DNA of 21,243 bases from Duodenibacillus sp964509205 (GCA_964509205.1 CAZDVW010000025.1:1-21243), one strand, 5' to 3'. Shown: positions 8,286 to 16,967, counted from the first letter of the stretch. Numbers and translations are program-made. Notes: generated from the letters alone by a model not told the origin.

Positions 8286-8624
8286 GTTTTCTCCCGACGA
8301 ATATGCGTCATAGCAAAGCGCCCGCTCTTTAGAGCCGACTGCTGAGTCCGAATCCGCTCAGTGCCCCGATCGCATGCTGCATCTTGTCTGACGCTGCACG
8401 ATGATTTAGGCCTTTGAACGAATCTGGAAATGCCCCAAAAACGCATGAAACAAACGATGGAATTGAGCCGAATTTTTAGGCATTTATCATCGATTTTACG
8501 AGACAATTTCGCAAAATGCTCGGTTTAAAAACTCAATGATTTCAATACTCTTTTCGACTTAAACGCCGAAACTTACAGAAATCTGCAAACGCCGAAAAGA
8601 ATCTTTCTTTTCGGGAAAGAAGAA
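8286..8624. other. 339-bp gap between activase 3' end and unknown operon
   Basis: No gene is supported; the open frames are shadows. It should hold the promoter of the minus-strand operon, but I see no clear -35/-10 pair. A 12-nt palindrome GCTCT-TT-AGAGC lies at 8324-8335, about 40 bp upstream of the operon start. A hairpin at 8592-8614 belongs to the activase gene's end. Confidence 0.4.
8592..8614 (-). terminator. Hairpin after the activase gene
   Basis: CCGAAAAG (8592-8599) pairs with CTTTTCGG (8607-8614) over a 7-nt loop, 11 bp past the stop on the minus strand. The following minus-strand bases are CGTTTGC, a weak tail, so termination may be incomplete or Rho-assisted. Confidence 0.45.
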
Positions 8625-11600
8625 TCAAACAGAGGCAACATTTTCAAAGGCTTGTGCCAAGAAAAGTTTTAACCGATTATCGATATTGGCTTGCGGCGTT
8701 GCCGGTTCAAAATCAATGGCGCACAAATTTGCCTGCGGATAGGTCTGACGAAGCGTTCGAATCACTCCTTTTCCCGTAACGTGATTCGGCAGACAGCCGA
8801 ACGGTTGCAGACAAAGAATATTCGGGATGCCTCGTTTTAAGAATTCCACCATTTCTGCCGTGAGAAGCCACCCTTCACCGGCCTGTTGCCCGGGACTCAC
8901 AAGTCCGTGCAAGCCGCCGAGCAACTCGCTTGTGCTCACAACGTCTGCAACGGGAGTAGTCTGAAGAGCCTCGCGAAAAACGGCACGAAAACCCTCAAAG
9001 TACTGCAAAAGTCCCTGACAAAGCATCCCTTTCAGTTTCGAGCCTCCCATTTTCTGAGCTTGCCAAACGTAGTCTGAAAGACAGTAATGGAAAAATAACG
9101 CGAGGTCTCCCAGAACCGGGACGGCTCCTTCTGAGAGGATTCTCTCGACAATGGCGCGATTGGCCTGCGGGTGGTATTTCAAAAGAATCTCGCCGACAAT
9201 GCCGACAGAGGGTTTCTTCATCGAATCCATGGGAATTTCCATGAAACTTTTTACCATTTCGGAGAAAAGAGCCCGCAACTGTCTTTTACCGGAAGGAAGC
9301 GAGTGAGAAAGCCTTTTCTGCCATAAGGAAAGAAGACGCTCAGCGTCGCCTGCCCTCTTCTCGTGCGCTCGAACATAAAGCGAAAGTCTTTGCAGCATAT
9401 CCCCGCAGATGACGGCCGTCATCAGGCGGCGTGTGCCGAAGAACCCCGGTTTGAGCGTTTCCGAACCCAGCTGACCGGCGGCTAAGCAAACGACGGGAAC
9501 ATTCTCACAACCGACATCGCGCAATGCCCAACGCATCAGCGTCGGATAATTGCTTGCCCGGCATGGGCCGCAGGTCTGCGCCAGAAGGACGGCATCCTTT
9601 TCCCGATCAAAGTCAGGATCGTTTAAAACGGCATCGAGCAATTGTCCGATCACGACGATCGCCGGATAACAGGCATCGTTGTTGACGTGCTTGAGCCCCA
9701 ACTGAAACGCTTCCGGCCGAGCCTCCTTTAAAAGTTTCACAGACCATCCGAGTTCATTTAAAACGCCTGTGATCAGCGGAAAATGAATCGGCGCCATCTG
9801 TGGTGCATAAAGCGTATGGCCGCTTCGCTTCCGAGCAACAGAATCGACTCGATTTTGCTCTTTGCTCGCTTGCCCTCTCGGAACAAAATGAATCGGTACC
9901 TCTTTGGTCACTAGCGCGGCAGCGCTTGTGTGTCTTTCTTTTTCCTTTAATGCAGCCAGCAAAGAACGGAGCCGAATTTTGGCCGCTCCGAGCGTGTCGC
10001 TCTCGTCAATCTTAAGCTGCGTATAGAGCTTTCCTGCTTTCTGAAGAATGCGAGAAACCTCCTCAGAGGTAATCGCATCCAAGCCGCAGCCGAAGCTCAC
10101 AAGATGCACGAGTTCTATATTGCCGTTCGATGCGGCCAACTTTGCTGCCCGATACAAGCGCGAGTGAAACGTCCATTGGTTCACAGCGTCCGTTTTATCC
10201 GTCGCTTCGGTCCAGCCGCAAACGGCATCTTCCGAAACGATATCAACTCCCATCGACTCAATCAAAGACGGAATGCCGTTCGAAATAAGTGGATCGGCGT
10301 GATAGGGGTGGCCGGCTAAAATCACAAGCGTTTTCTTCGTGATCCGGTGTTCTTGCAGGATATCCTGCCCCAACTTCCGAAGTTTGTCTCGATAATCGTT
10401 CAATGCCTTTTTTGCAACGCTAAGAGCCTCGCGAATTCTGGCTGTCTCCAACTGCGGGAAGGCTTCTTTTAACGACCGCTCGACCGTTTCATCCCGCTCT
10501 AAATCCAAGAACGGCGTAAGAATACGCACCTGCGGATAAAGGCTTTGCATATTCAATCGCAACGCTTCCGGATACCCGGCTACAACCGGACAAGCGAAAC
10601 GCCCGTCGGCTTCTTCAAAAGGCTTCCCTTCATAGGGAACGCAGGGAAGCCAAATGGTTTTCACCCCTTCTGTTGCCAATTGCACGGCATGCGCATGCGC
10701 TAGCTTTGCCGGGAAACAAAGACTTTGCGACGGAATGGTTCCCGATGCTTGCAAAAGACTGGATTTTGCGATCAAGTCCGAAAGTTGCACCGTAAAGCCG
10801 AGAGAGACAAAAAGCGCATTCCAATAAGGATAGTGCTCGTACATGTTCAAAACACGCGGAATTCCGATGATGCCCGAAGACGGCAAATTCGGATTAACTA
10901 CCGGTCGGTCAAACAGGAGACGACGCTTTTTCTCCATAAACCCTTCGTCAGCCTTTTTCTTTGCCCCCGCTGACTTCAGAGCAAAATCACAGCGATTGCC
11001 GGAGACATATTTTTCGCCGCTCGCGAACCGATTAATCTGGAGCAAACACCGGTTCGAGCAGCCTTGACAACGAAAGTCCCGTCGAACGATCTCTTTTAAG
11101 GAAAGCGCTTCGGAAACGAGTTTTAGTGCCGCTCCCTTATCCGGATGTCTTTCCTTAGCAATCAGTGCAGCACCGTAAGCTCCCATCAGACCGGCAATAG
11201 ACGGTCGAATCACAGACAATCCCGTCTCGAGTTCAAAGGAGCGCAAAACGGCATCGTTTAAAAACGTTCCGCCCTGAACAACGACATGACCGCCCAATTC
11301 ATCGGCCTGACTGACACGAAGCACTTTGTAAAGCGCGTTGCGTACAACCGATCGGCAAAGTCCGGCGGCAATGTCTTCCAGAGAAATTCCCGCGCGTTGC
11401 GCCTGTCTGACCATCGAAGTCATAAAAACCGTACAACGCGTCCCGAGATCGCTGGGGTGTTGAGCACGTTCCGCGGCGGCCACAAAATCCGAAAGACTGA
11501 GCCCGAGTTGAGCGGCAAATGTCTGCAAAAACGAACCGCAGCCGGACGAACAGGCTTCGTTGAGTTTGACGGAGGTAATACAGCCGCTTTGCACGGCCAT

Positions 11601-12872
11601 GCACTTCATGTCTTGACCGCCGATGTCAATTACGTAACTGACCTGGGGATCGAAAGCCGTCGCAGCCTTTAGATGCGCAATGGTTTCTACCTCGGAAAAC
11701 GGCGCCGAGAGTGCCGCCCGTGCGAGATCCGCTCCGTACCCTGTCGTGCAGGCACTTTGAATGAACGCTTTCTCGGGGAGCGCCGAAAGGAGCGTGCGCA
11801 TTTGCGAATAAAGACGCTCCAGCGGATGCCCTTCGTTATTTTCATACCAGCGAAATGCAATGCGCCCGACCGAGTCAATGAGAACGCCTTTGATCGTTGT
11901 GCTTCCGAGATCAACACCCAAAAACAGCGGTCCACGAGCGTCAGAAATGGGGATGCTTTGCATCGATTCTCTTTGGTGTCGGCATCGAAATGCCTCGCGT
12001 TCCGTTTCCGAAGCAAACAAGGGCGTAAGAGCCGAAACGCTCTGAGAAACACGGCAGTTTTTTAGACTTTGAAAAAACGCCTTAGCCGATTGAAAGCGAG
12101 ACGTCTTCTTTTGACGGGCAAACTGAGCTGCACCAGTGGCGACGGCGTACTGCGCATCGCGAAGATCCAAGAATGAGGCCTTTTCTGTTCCGATTTGCCG
12201 AACAAAGGCACTTCTTAATTGTGAAAGAAACGCAAGAGGACCGCCCAAAAAGGCAATATTTCCGGCAAGCGTTCGACCGCAGGCCAGGCCGCTGATCGTT
12301 TGCTCTGCCACGGCATCGAAAACAGAACGCGCCACAATCTCGCGAGAAACACCAGAATTCAATAGCGACACCACATCGGTTTTCGCAAACACGCCGCAAC
12401 GCGAAGCAATCGACCGACTCGCATCGGCTCGACTCGCCAGTTCGTTTAATCCGGCCGCATCCGTGTTCAGCAGCTGCGCCATTTGATCGATAAAAGCACC
12501 GGTTCCGCCGGCACAGGCTTCGTTCATGCGAAGTTCAACGCCGTTTGTCAAATATAAGAGCTTTGCATCTTCGCCGCCCAATTCCACGGCAACATCCGTA
12601 TTCGGAGCGACTCGCTTCAGATAAAACTGATCGGCAACAACTTCCTGCAAAAAAGGCGCCTGCAGTGCTTGCGCAATTCCAAGTGCTCCCGATCCGGAGA
12701 AAACGACGGACAAAGGGTCATCCTTCGCACAAAAAGACTCCAGACTCCGGGTGAGCGTCCCGACAACGTCACTGCGATGGCGTTCATAGCGCCGCTCAAC
12801 AAGAGCTCCTTCGTCATTCAAAAGAACAAACTTAACGGTCGTTGACCCAAGATCAATGCCCAGAGAAAACAT
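8625..12872 (-). CDS. Large acyl-CoA dehydratase activase-related protein (two BcrAD/BadFG ATPase domains plus DUF2229-type region)
   Basis: The 1415-residue protein has two ASKHA ATPase domains. Domain 1 has GIDLGSTTVKF (5-15), NEACAGGTG (117-125) and CGVF (159-162). Domain 2 has GVDLGSTTIKG (319-329), DIGGQDMKC (416-424), NEACSSGCG (438-446) and CTVF (480-483). In HgdC-type activators the two such cysteines bind a 4Fe-4S cluster shared by a dimer and drive ATP-dependent electron transfer to 2-hydroxyacyl-CoA dehydratases; both pairs are kept here. CQGCSNRC (602-609) follows. The rest resembles DUF2229 and HgdB-like dehydratase parts (GIIGIPRVLNMYEHYP, QTCGPCRASNYPTL, GEILLKYHPQAN). The start at 12872 has GGAG 5 nt upstream; an ATG at 12905 lacks one. 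No separate dehydratase subunits are adjacent, so the true substrate is unknown. Confidence 0.85.
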   Translation of the reverse strand: MFSLGIDLGSTTVKFVLLNDEGALVERRYERHRSDVVGTLTRSLESFCAKDDPLSVVFSGSGALGIAQALQAPFLQEVVADQFYLKRVAPNTDVAVELGGEDAKLLYLTNGVELRMNEACAGGTGAFIDQMAQLLNTDAAGLNELASRADASRSIASRCGVFAKTDVVSLLNSGVSREIVARSVFDAVAEQTISGLACGRTLAGNIAFLGGPLAFLSQLRSAFVRQIGTEKASFLDLRDAQYAVATGAAQFARQKKTSRFQSAKAFFQSLKNCRVSQSVSALTPLFASETEREAFRCRHQRESMQSIPISDARGPLFLGVDLGSTTIKGVLIDSVGRIAFRWYENNEGHPLERLYSQMRTLLSALPEKAFIQSACTTGYGADLARAALSAPFSEVETIAHLKAATAFDPQVSYVIDIGGQDMKCMAVQSGCITSVKLNEACSSGCGSFLQTFAAQLGLSLSDFVAAAERAQHPSDLGTRCTVFMTSMVRQAQRAGISLEDIAAGLCRSVVRNALYKVLRVSQADELGGHVVVQGGTFLNDAVLRSFELETGLSVIRPSIAGLMGAYGAALIAKERHPDKGAALKLVSEALSLKEIVRRDFRCQGCSNRCLLQINRFASGEKYVSGNRCDFALKSAGAKKKADEGFMEKKRRLLFDRPVVNPNLPSSGIIGIPRVLNMYEHYPYWNALFVSLGFTVQLSDLIAKSSLLQASGTIPSQSLCFPAKLAHAHAVQLATEGVKTIWLPCVPYEGKPFEEADGRFACPVVAGYPEALRLNMQSLYPQVRILTPFLDLERDETVERSLKEAFPQLETARIREALSVAKKALNDYRDKLRKLGQDILQEHRITKKTLVILAGHPYHADPLISNGIPSLIESMGVDIVSEDAVCGWTEATDKTDAVNQWTFHSRLYRAAKLAASNGNIELVHLVSFGCGLDAITSEEVSRILQKAGKLYTQLKIDESDTLGAAKIRLRSLLAALKEKERHTSAAALVTKEVPIHFVPRGQASKEQNRVDSVARKRSGHTLYAPQMAPIHFPLITGVLNELGWSVKLLKEARPEAFQLGLKHVNNDACYPAIVVIGQLLDAVLNDPDFDREKDAVLLAQTCGPCRASNYPTLMRWALRDVGCENVPVVCLAAGQLGSETLKPGFFGTRRLMTAVICGDMLQRLSLYVRAHEKRAGDAERLLSLWQKRLSHSLPSGKRQLRALFSEMVKSFMEIPMDSMKKPSVGIVGEILLKYHPQANRAIVERILSEGAVPVLGDLALFFHYCLSDYVWQAQKMGGSKLKGMLCQGLLQYFEGFRAVFREALQTTPVADVVSTSELLGGLHGLVSPGQQAGEGWLLTAEMVEFLKRGIPNILCLQPFGCLPNHVTGKGVIRTLRQTYPQANLCAIDFEPATPQANIDNRLKLFLAQAFENVASV

Positions 12873-12982
12873 CCGTACTCCGCACTGAATTGCATTTGAT
12901 GGCACTTAACTCGGTTGCCACAGAGCCGAAAGTCATGAAATCGGCCCTCGTATAAACCCTGATAACAAGGAAGATAGTAAAA

Positions 12983-13048
12983 GAAAAATTCAGAAATTTC
13001 TGATGGATCATGATGCTAAGTAAAAGACGAACTGTTTCTGAATTTTTC
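12983..13048. repeat. Perfect 14-bp inverted repeat, left arm itself part of a palindrome
   Basis: GAAAAATTCAGAAA (12983-12996) and TTTCTGAATTTTTC (13035-13048) are exact inverse complements separated by 38 bp. The left arm overlaps the 14-nt perfect palindrome TCAGAAATTTCTGA (12990-13003). The layout suits a dimeric repressor binding two sites in a divergent promoter region. Confidence 0.6.
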
Positions 13049-13136
13049 AAGAGACCGGGCATACAGCCGGTCAAAAGATTCTCAACATCTAACAGAAAAA
13101 CCCTATGAAACATTTTCTTTTACGCTCTGTTTTATA

Positions 13137-13165
13137 TAGACTTTTTCTGAATTTTGTGATACAAT
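13137..13165 (+). promoter_or_regulatory. Sigma-70-type promoter with extended -10 for the CBS membrane gene
   Basis: TAGACT (13137-13142, 4 of 6) and TACAAT (13160-13165, 5 of 6) are spaced by exactly 17 bp. TGA directly before TACAAT gives an extended -10 (TGn). Transcription would start near 13172, about 27 bp before the ATG. Confidence 0.65.
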
Positions 13166-13198
13166 TACAGTCTATGTTGTTGTTATTTTGGATCGCCT

Positions 13199-14488
13199 AT
13201 GAGCATTTCTTCACAAATTCTCTTTTTGATTGTCATCATCTTCATCAGCGGCTTTCTGTCAATGTCGGAAATCTCTCTTGCCGCTTCAACAAAAGTTCGT
13301 CTTCAGGTTCTCGCCGATCACGGCGACAAACGCGCAAAGAGAGTTCTCCAATTCAAAGAACACCCGGGACACTTCGTCACGGTCGTTCAGATCGGCATCA
13401 ATATGTGTGCCATCCTCAGCGGTTTTATCGGTGAAGATTTGTTTTCTCCGTACGTTGCCTGGCCTTTAAAAGAGTTTCTGGGACTGGCGCCGAGTCTGGC
13501 CGATAAGATCGGCTCCTGCACCTCGTTTGTTCTTGTGACCTTCACGCTTGTGATCTTTTCGGATTTGATCCCGAAACGGCTTTCGTTTGCGCATCCGGAA
13601 AAAATCATCCTTGTCTGTCAAATGCCCATGCGGCTTTTGCTGGTTGCCTTGAGCCCCTTTGTCTGGATCTTGGAAAACGCCTCTCTTGCCGTGATCCGTC
13701 TTTTTGGTCTGAACGTGGAACAGGACGACAAGATCACGAGTGAAGACATCATGGCCAGCGTTGTAGCCGGTGCCGAAGAAGGCCTTATCGCCCCGGAAGA
13801 ACAGGCTGTGATTCAGAATGTTTTCAGTCTCGAAAATCGTCTTGTCCCGGCTGCGATGACGGCTCGCGAGTCCGTTGTTTATTTCACGCTTGACTCCACA
13901 AAGGAAACGATCCTCAAAGTGGTCTCTCAGTCGCCCTTAAATCACTTTTTGGTTTGCGATAAGAACTTGGATCACGTGATCGGCTATGTTGAAAGCGCCT
14001 CCCTTTTGCGCTATCTGCTGGAAGATAAAGCGATCTCCTTTACCGACAAAGCGCTTTTAAAACCCGTTCAAATGATTCCAGACACGCTTTCTTTGTCTGA
14101 AGTCCTTGAACTTTTCCAGCGTACACGATCGGATTTTGCCGTTGTTCTCAATGAGTACGCTCTTGTTGTCGGCGTCATTACGTTAAGCGATGTGATGAGT
14201 TCGGTCATGGGCGACCTTGTGGCGATGCCCGATGAACAGCAAATCGTTAAGCGCGATGAAAAAAGTTGGCTTGTTGACGGAGCCACTCCCATCGTTGACA
14301 TGATGGCCGAGCTTGATCTTACAAAAATGCCGAACAGCACGAGTTATGAAACCATGGCCGGTTTCATGATGTATATGCTTAGAAAGATTCCGAAGCGCGC
14401 CGATAAGATTGACTGGAACGGGTACCGTTTTGAAGTTGTCAACGTCGAGGCGAACCGAATCGATCAGATTCTCGTGACAAAACTTTAA
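13199..14488 (+). CDS. CNNM/CorC-HlyC family membrane protein with CBS pair (PaeA/YtfL-like)
   Basis: The 429-residue protein has the standard order of the hemolysin-family (TlyC/CorC) proteins. An N-terminal DUF21/CNNM membrane domain (about 1-190) includes the SEISLAASTKVRLQ motif and membrane stretches around GINMCAILSGFIG and SFVLVTFTLVIFSDLIPKR. A CBS pair follows (about 205-330; SPLNHFLVCDKNLDHVIGYV, FAVVLNEYALVVGVITLSDVM). A short CorC_HlyC domain ends it (about 345-429; SWLVDGATPIVDMMAEL, YRFEVVNVEANRIDQI). Length is near E. coli PaeA (447), which takes part in cadaverine and putrescine export. Other members handle Mg/Co, so the exact ion or polyamine is unsure. The ATG lies 27 bp past a good promoter but has only a weak ribosome site. 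tRNA-Ser(GGA) follows closely and its promoter overlaps this gene's end. Confidence 0.85.
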   Translation: MSISSQILFLIVIIFISGFLSMSEISLAASTKVRLQVLADHGDKRAKRVLQFKEHPGHFVTVVQIGINMCAILSGFIGEDLFSPYVAWPLKEFLGLAPSLADKIGSCTSFVLVTFTLVIFSDLIPKRLSFAHPEKIILVCQMPMRLLLVALSPFVWILENASLAVIRLFGLNVEQDDKITSEDIMASVVAGAEEGLIAPEEQAVIQNVFSLENRLVPAAMTARESVVYFTLDSTKETILKVVSQSPLNHFLVCDKNLDHVIGYVESASLLRYLLEDKAISFTDKALLKPVQMIPDTLSLSEVLELFQRTRSDFAVVLNEYALVVGVITLSDVMSSVMGDLVAMPDEQQIVKRDEKSWLVDGATPIVDMMAELDLTKMPNSTSYETMAGFMMYMLRKIPKRADKIDWNGYRFEVVNVEANRIDQILVTKL

Positions 14489-14503
14489 AGGTTTGTTTAT
14501 AAT
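14474..14503 (+). promoter_or_regulatory. Promoter of tRNA-Ser(GGA)
   Basis: GTGACA (14474-14479, 5 of 6) and the perfect TATAAT (14498-14503) are 18 bp apart. The -35 element lies within the last codons of the CBS membrane gene. Transcription would start near 14510, giving a leader of roughly 78 nt before the tRNA. Confidence 0.6.
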
Positions 14504-14587
14504 CCGCCATCTCGCTTCAGAGGTTGCTCCTGACAGAGGAGGATCGAAAACCACGGTCTTTTTCTTTTAGCGAGAGACACCCAAAAC

Positions 14588-14677
14588 GGAAGGGTGGCAG
14601 AGTGGTTTAATGTACCGCCCTGGAAAGGCGGCGTATCCAATCGGGTACCGAGAGTTCGAATCTCTCCCCTTCCGCCA
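14588..14677 (+). tRNA. tRNA-Ser (anticodon GGA)
   Basis: This is a 90-nt class II tRNA with encoded CCA. The acceptor stem GGAAGGG pairs with CCCTTCC, and the discriminator base is G as expected for serine. The anticodon arm CCGCC-CTGGAAA-GGCGG gives anticodon GGA, reading UCC and UCU. A long variable arm typical of tRNA-Ser follows, then the T arm GAGAG-TTCGAAT-CTCTC. A strong terminator lies just downstream. Confidence 0.95.
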
Positions 14678-14685
14678 AAGAGTTT

Positions 14686-14720
14686 CCCAGACAGTCTGAC
14701 GATGTCTGGGTTTCTTTTTT
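14686..14720 (+). terminator. Rho-independent terminator of tRNA-Ser(GGA)
   Basis: CCCAGACA (14686-14693) pairs with TGTCTGGG (14703-14710) over a 9-nt loop, followed by TTTCTTTTTT. It also separates the tRNA from the convergent ATPase gene that ends at 14744. Confidence 0.87.
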
Positions 14721-14743
14721 CTGACGTGTGAAATACGCCCTCA

Positions 14744-16105
14744 CTAAGTCATATTGGTCGAAAAGATCGATTTCTGTTTTTCCAAAGCCAACAGCATCAA
14801 GCGCCTTGCTTCATCGACCATGAAGAGCGGGATGTTGAGAATGTCGCCATTAATGCTGAGATTTTGCATGGAAAACCGCACGCGCAAAGGTATCTGCTCG
14901 CCATATTTGTCCATAAATAGGCGCAAACTCGGCGATTTGACATTTGTAGATGCTTTGACTTCGATCGGAACAACAATGCCGCCGAGCGAGGCCAGGAAAT
15001 CAACCTCAGCCTGCGGTTTAGGATTCGACCAGTAACAAAGAGATTCCTCAAACTGAGCGCTCAGACTCTGCAAAACAAGATTCTCTGCCATGGATCCTTT
15101 CATTTCACGGAAAAGCATCGGTTGATCCTGCAAAACAGACGGATCGATACCGGAAAGTCTGGTGAAAAGCCCAATATCTGCAAAATAAACTTTGAATGCA
15201 CCAGGGTCTTCGTAGGCAGACAACGGAATGCCGGGACACGAAACGCGGTGAACGCACCGAACCATTCGAGCATCGACCAACCATTGGAGAGCATCGCCGT
15301 ACTTGCGCGCATTCGAACGCGGTTCGACTTCGCTGAACTTGAAACGATTGTTTTCACGAGAAAGCTGTCGGGGAAGCGATTGCCATACTTTTTGAATTTT
15401 CGGTGCGTCAATAGCACTTGCATGGCTGAAAACGTCCTGCCGATAGGCTTCTATCACAGACTGCTGAACCTGCCGGGCCAAAGCCAAATCTTGCTTTTCG
15501 CACCATGCGCCAACAGCTTCCGGCATCCCGCCGACGGTTTGATAGTGAAGAAGTTTGGTGCTGAGCGGCTCAAACAAATACTCCGGAAACGGTTCAAATT
15601 CGGAAGATTCTCTCAGAGCGTCGACCAGACCGCTTTCTCCTTGAGCAAGGAGAAATTCACTGAAAGTCATCGGCTCGAGCGTCAAAAAATCGACCTTGCC
15701 GACGGGATACGACTGAGGGCGTGCGAGTTGCAGACCAAGCAGTGATCCCGCTAAAAGCACAAAGAGGTCCCTGCGGAATTCGCAGAAATATTTCAGCGCA
15801 TGAATGGCTTCAGGACAAGCTTGCGCCTCGTCGAAAATAATCAAGTCGCCGGGGACGACAGGACGACCGCTGCGGTACGCCAGCGCTTCCAAAATGCTCT
15901 TTGGAGACCGCGATGTGTTGAAGAGCGTGCACAACGCGGGATCCATATCAAAGTTCAGATAATGGTAATGTCCCTCGAAGTGCTTTTGTGCAAATTGCGT
16001 CATTAACCAGGTTTTTCCAACCTGGCGAACACCGCGGATGATGAGAGGTTTTCGATGCGAGGACAGTTTCCATGCCTCAAGCTTGTCCATGGCCGTTCGA
16101 TGCAT
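14744..16105 (-). CDS. AAA+ ATPase with DUF4143 C-terminal domain (AAA_14 family)
   Basis: The 453-residue protein begins with an AAA domain: Walker A GVRQVGKT (25-32), Walker B LIIFDEAQ (88-95) and a sensor-like LLAGSLLG (117-124). The helical linker with the family-like stretch YRQDVF lies near 221-226. The DUF4143 part carries a PD-(D/E)XK-like pattern: Glu341 (MAENLV), AEVDF with Glu367 and Asp369, then IEVK with Glu382 and Lys384. Such ATPases are common, often multi-copy, in anaerobes and archaea, and their role is not established; nuclease or nucleic-acid work is inferred only from the fold pattern. AGGAG lies about 9 nt before the ATG. A dense TTTGATGC inverted-repeat array sits 40-120 bp upstream, suggesting tight or self regulation. 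It stands alone, convergent with tRNA-Ser(GGA). Confidence 0.87.
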   Translation of the reverse strand: MHRTAMDKLEAWKLSSHRKPLIIRGVRQVGKTWLMTQFAQKHFEGHYHYLNFDMDPALCTLFNTSRSPKSILEALAYRSGRPVVPGDLIIFDEAQACPEAIHALKYFCEFRRDLFVLLAGSLLGLQLARPQSYPVGKVDFLTLEPMTFSEFLLAQGESGLVDALRESSEFEPFPEYLFEPLSTKLLHYQTVGGMPEAVGAWCEKQDLALARQVQQSVIEAYRQDVFSHASAIDAPKIQKVWQSLPRQLSRENNRFKFSEVEPRSNARKYGDALQWLVDARMVRCVHRVSCPGIPLSAYEDPGAFKVYFADIGLFTRLSGIDPSVLQDQPMLFREMKGSMAENLVLQSLSAQFEESLCYWSNPKPQAEVDFLASLGGIVVPIEVKASTNVKSPSLRLFMDKYGEQIPLRVRFSMQNLSINGDILNIPLFMVDEARRLMLLALEKQKSIFSTNMT

Positions 16106-16433
16106 CCTTCTTTCTCCTGCTATAGAGGTTGACGACCTTGAGTGTACGGAATTTGATGCGGTTTTGCATCAAATTCCATGAAATCTGATGCTTGAATGCA
16201 TCAAATTCATCAAATTTTGATGCAATTCAACTTTGAAGCTTGGGCATTGACGAAGAGAGTTGAGACAACCTCATCTTTCCCGAAACAGAGAACCCCATTA
16301 AACTGATCACGGACGATAGATACCTCGCAAGCCTAGAATGACTCCCGAGGGGATCAAAATGCCTATTCCCCAAGGGGTCTCTTTATCTTTGAGCCGGAAG
16401 GTTGAGTTTATCAACGTCTTAGAGAGTTTATTG
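16106..16433. other. Divergent intergenic region between DUF4143 ATPase and PLD nuclease
   Basis: The left part carries the TTTGATGC repeat array (16148-16223). The right part (16224-16433) shows a short G/C stem (CCCC-AA-GGGG near 16368-16378) and no clear promoter. No further gene is supported. Confidence 0.45.
16148..16223. repeat. TTTGATGC inverted-repeat array (operator-like) upstream of the DUF4143 ATPase
   Basis: Dyad 1 is perfect: GGAATTTGATGC (16148-16159) and GCATCAAATTCC (16166-16177), 6-nt spacer. Dyad 2 repeats the plan with one mismatch in the core: TCTGATGC (16184-16191) and GCATCAAA (16198-16205), again with a 6-nt spacer. Dyad 3 is CATCAAA-T-TTTGATG (16208-16222), running into a sixth core TTTGATGC at 16216-16223. 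The first two dyads are offset by 32 bp, about three helical turns. A minus-strand -10-like TACACT (16141-16146) lies against dyad 1, so a bound protein would cover the ATPase promoter. Confidence 0.8.
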
Positions 16434-16967
16434 ATGCGTTCGATTCTTCTTTTGACTTCTTTACTTTTGGCCGGAATCGCTTCTGCAGCGCCCGACTCTT
16501 CTGAACCAATTACAGATGTTGAATCGATTCAGGTCGTCTTTACACCGGGAGCAAGCGGATATGCCGCCATTACATCGCTCCTTGCCAAAGCTCAATCCTC
16601 TGTACGCGTGAGCGCCTACCATTTCCGCAGCCGAACGGTTGCCGATGCGCTCATTGCAGCCAAAAAGCGCGGCGTTGATGTTGCCGTCATCATGGATCGA
16701 CGCAACCTTCAGTCTAAAAAGAATATGGCACCCTATGTTTCTCAGGCAGGGATTCCCGTATGGATTGACGACAAACACAGCGTCACGCACAACAAGTATC
16801 TGGTTGTCGACGACAAATGGGTGGAAACCGGCAGTTTCAACTATCGGGACAACGCCGAATTTGAGAATTCTGAAAATCTTCTCATCGTCCACTCACCGGC
16901 TCTTGCCCGCCAATACATCAAGAATTGGAAGACCCATGTGGTTCACAGTACGCCTGCAACACCCTAA
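16434..16967 (+). CDS. Exported phospholipase D-superfamily nuclease, Nuc type
   Basis: The 177-residue protein has a signal peptide (MRSILLLTSLLLAGIASA, cleavage near Ala18-Ala19) and one HKD motif, H119-N-K121-x4-D126, followed by TGSFN (132-136) and a conserved-looking NSENLL. A single HKD per chain is the Nuc pattern, where a homodimer makes one active site. The length is about that of the plasmid pKM101 Nuc precursor. Nuc-type enzymes are periplasmic, sequence-unspecific endonucleases; the substrate here is inferred. The start at 16434 places the signal peptide at the N-terminus; an earlier in-frame ATG at 16338 would add 32 polar residues before it. The ribosome site is weak (AGAGAG). 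It is divergent from the DUF4143 ATPase and is followed by a tRNA-Ser fragment. Confidence 0.85.
   Translation: MRSILLLTSLLLAGIASAAPDSSEPITDVESIQVVFTPGASGYAAITSLLAKAQSSVRVSAYHFRSRTVADALIAAKKRGVDVAVIMDRRNLQSKKNMAPYVSQAGIPVWIDDKHSVTHNKYLVVDDKWVETGSFNYRDNAEFENSENLLIVHSPALARQYIKNWKTHVVHSTPATP

Larger units (their letters stand above)
12873..13198. other. Divergent intergenic region between activase and CBS membrane gene
   Basis: This 326-bp region holds the promoters of both divergent genes, a 14-bp inverted repeat (12983-13048) and a dyad GACCGG-N8-CCGGTC (13053-13072). No extra gene is supported. Confidence 0.5.

Noticed and set aside
15122..15745. 207-codon plus-strand frame within the DUF4143 ATPase
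   Set aside because: Antisense shadow of a gene with full Walker motifs; no ribosome site.
16148..16223. CRISPR array
   Set aside because: The repeat cores are about 8 bp, alternate in orientation and have 6-nt spacers; no cas genes are present.
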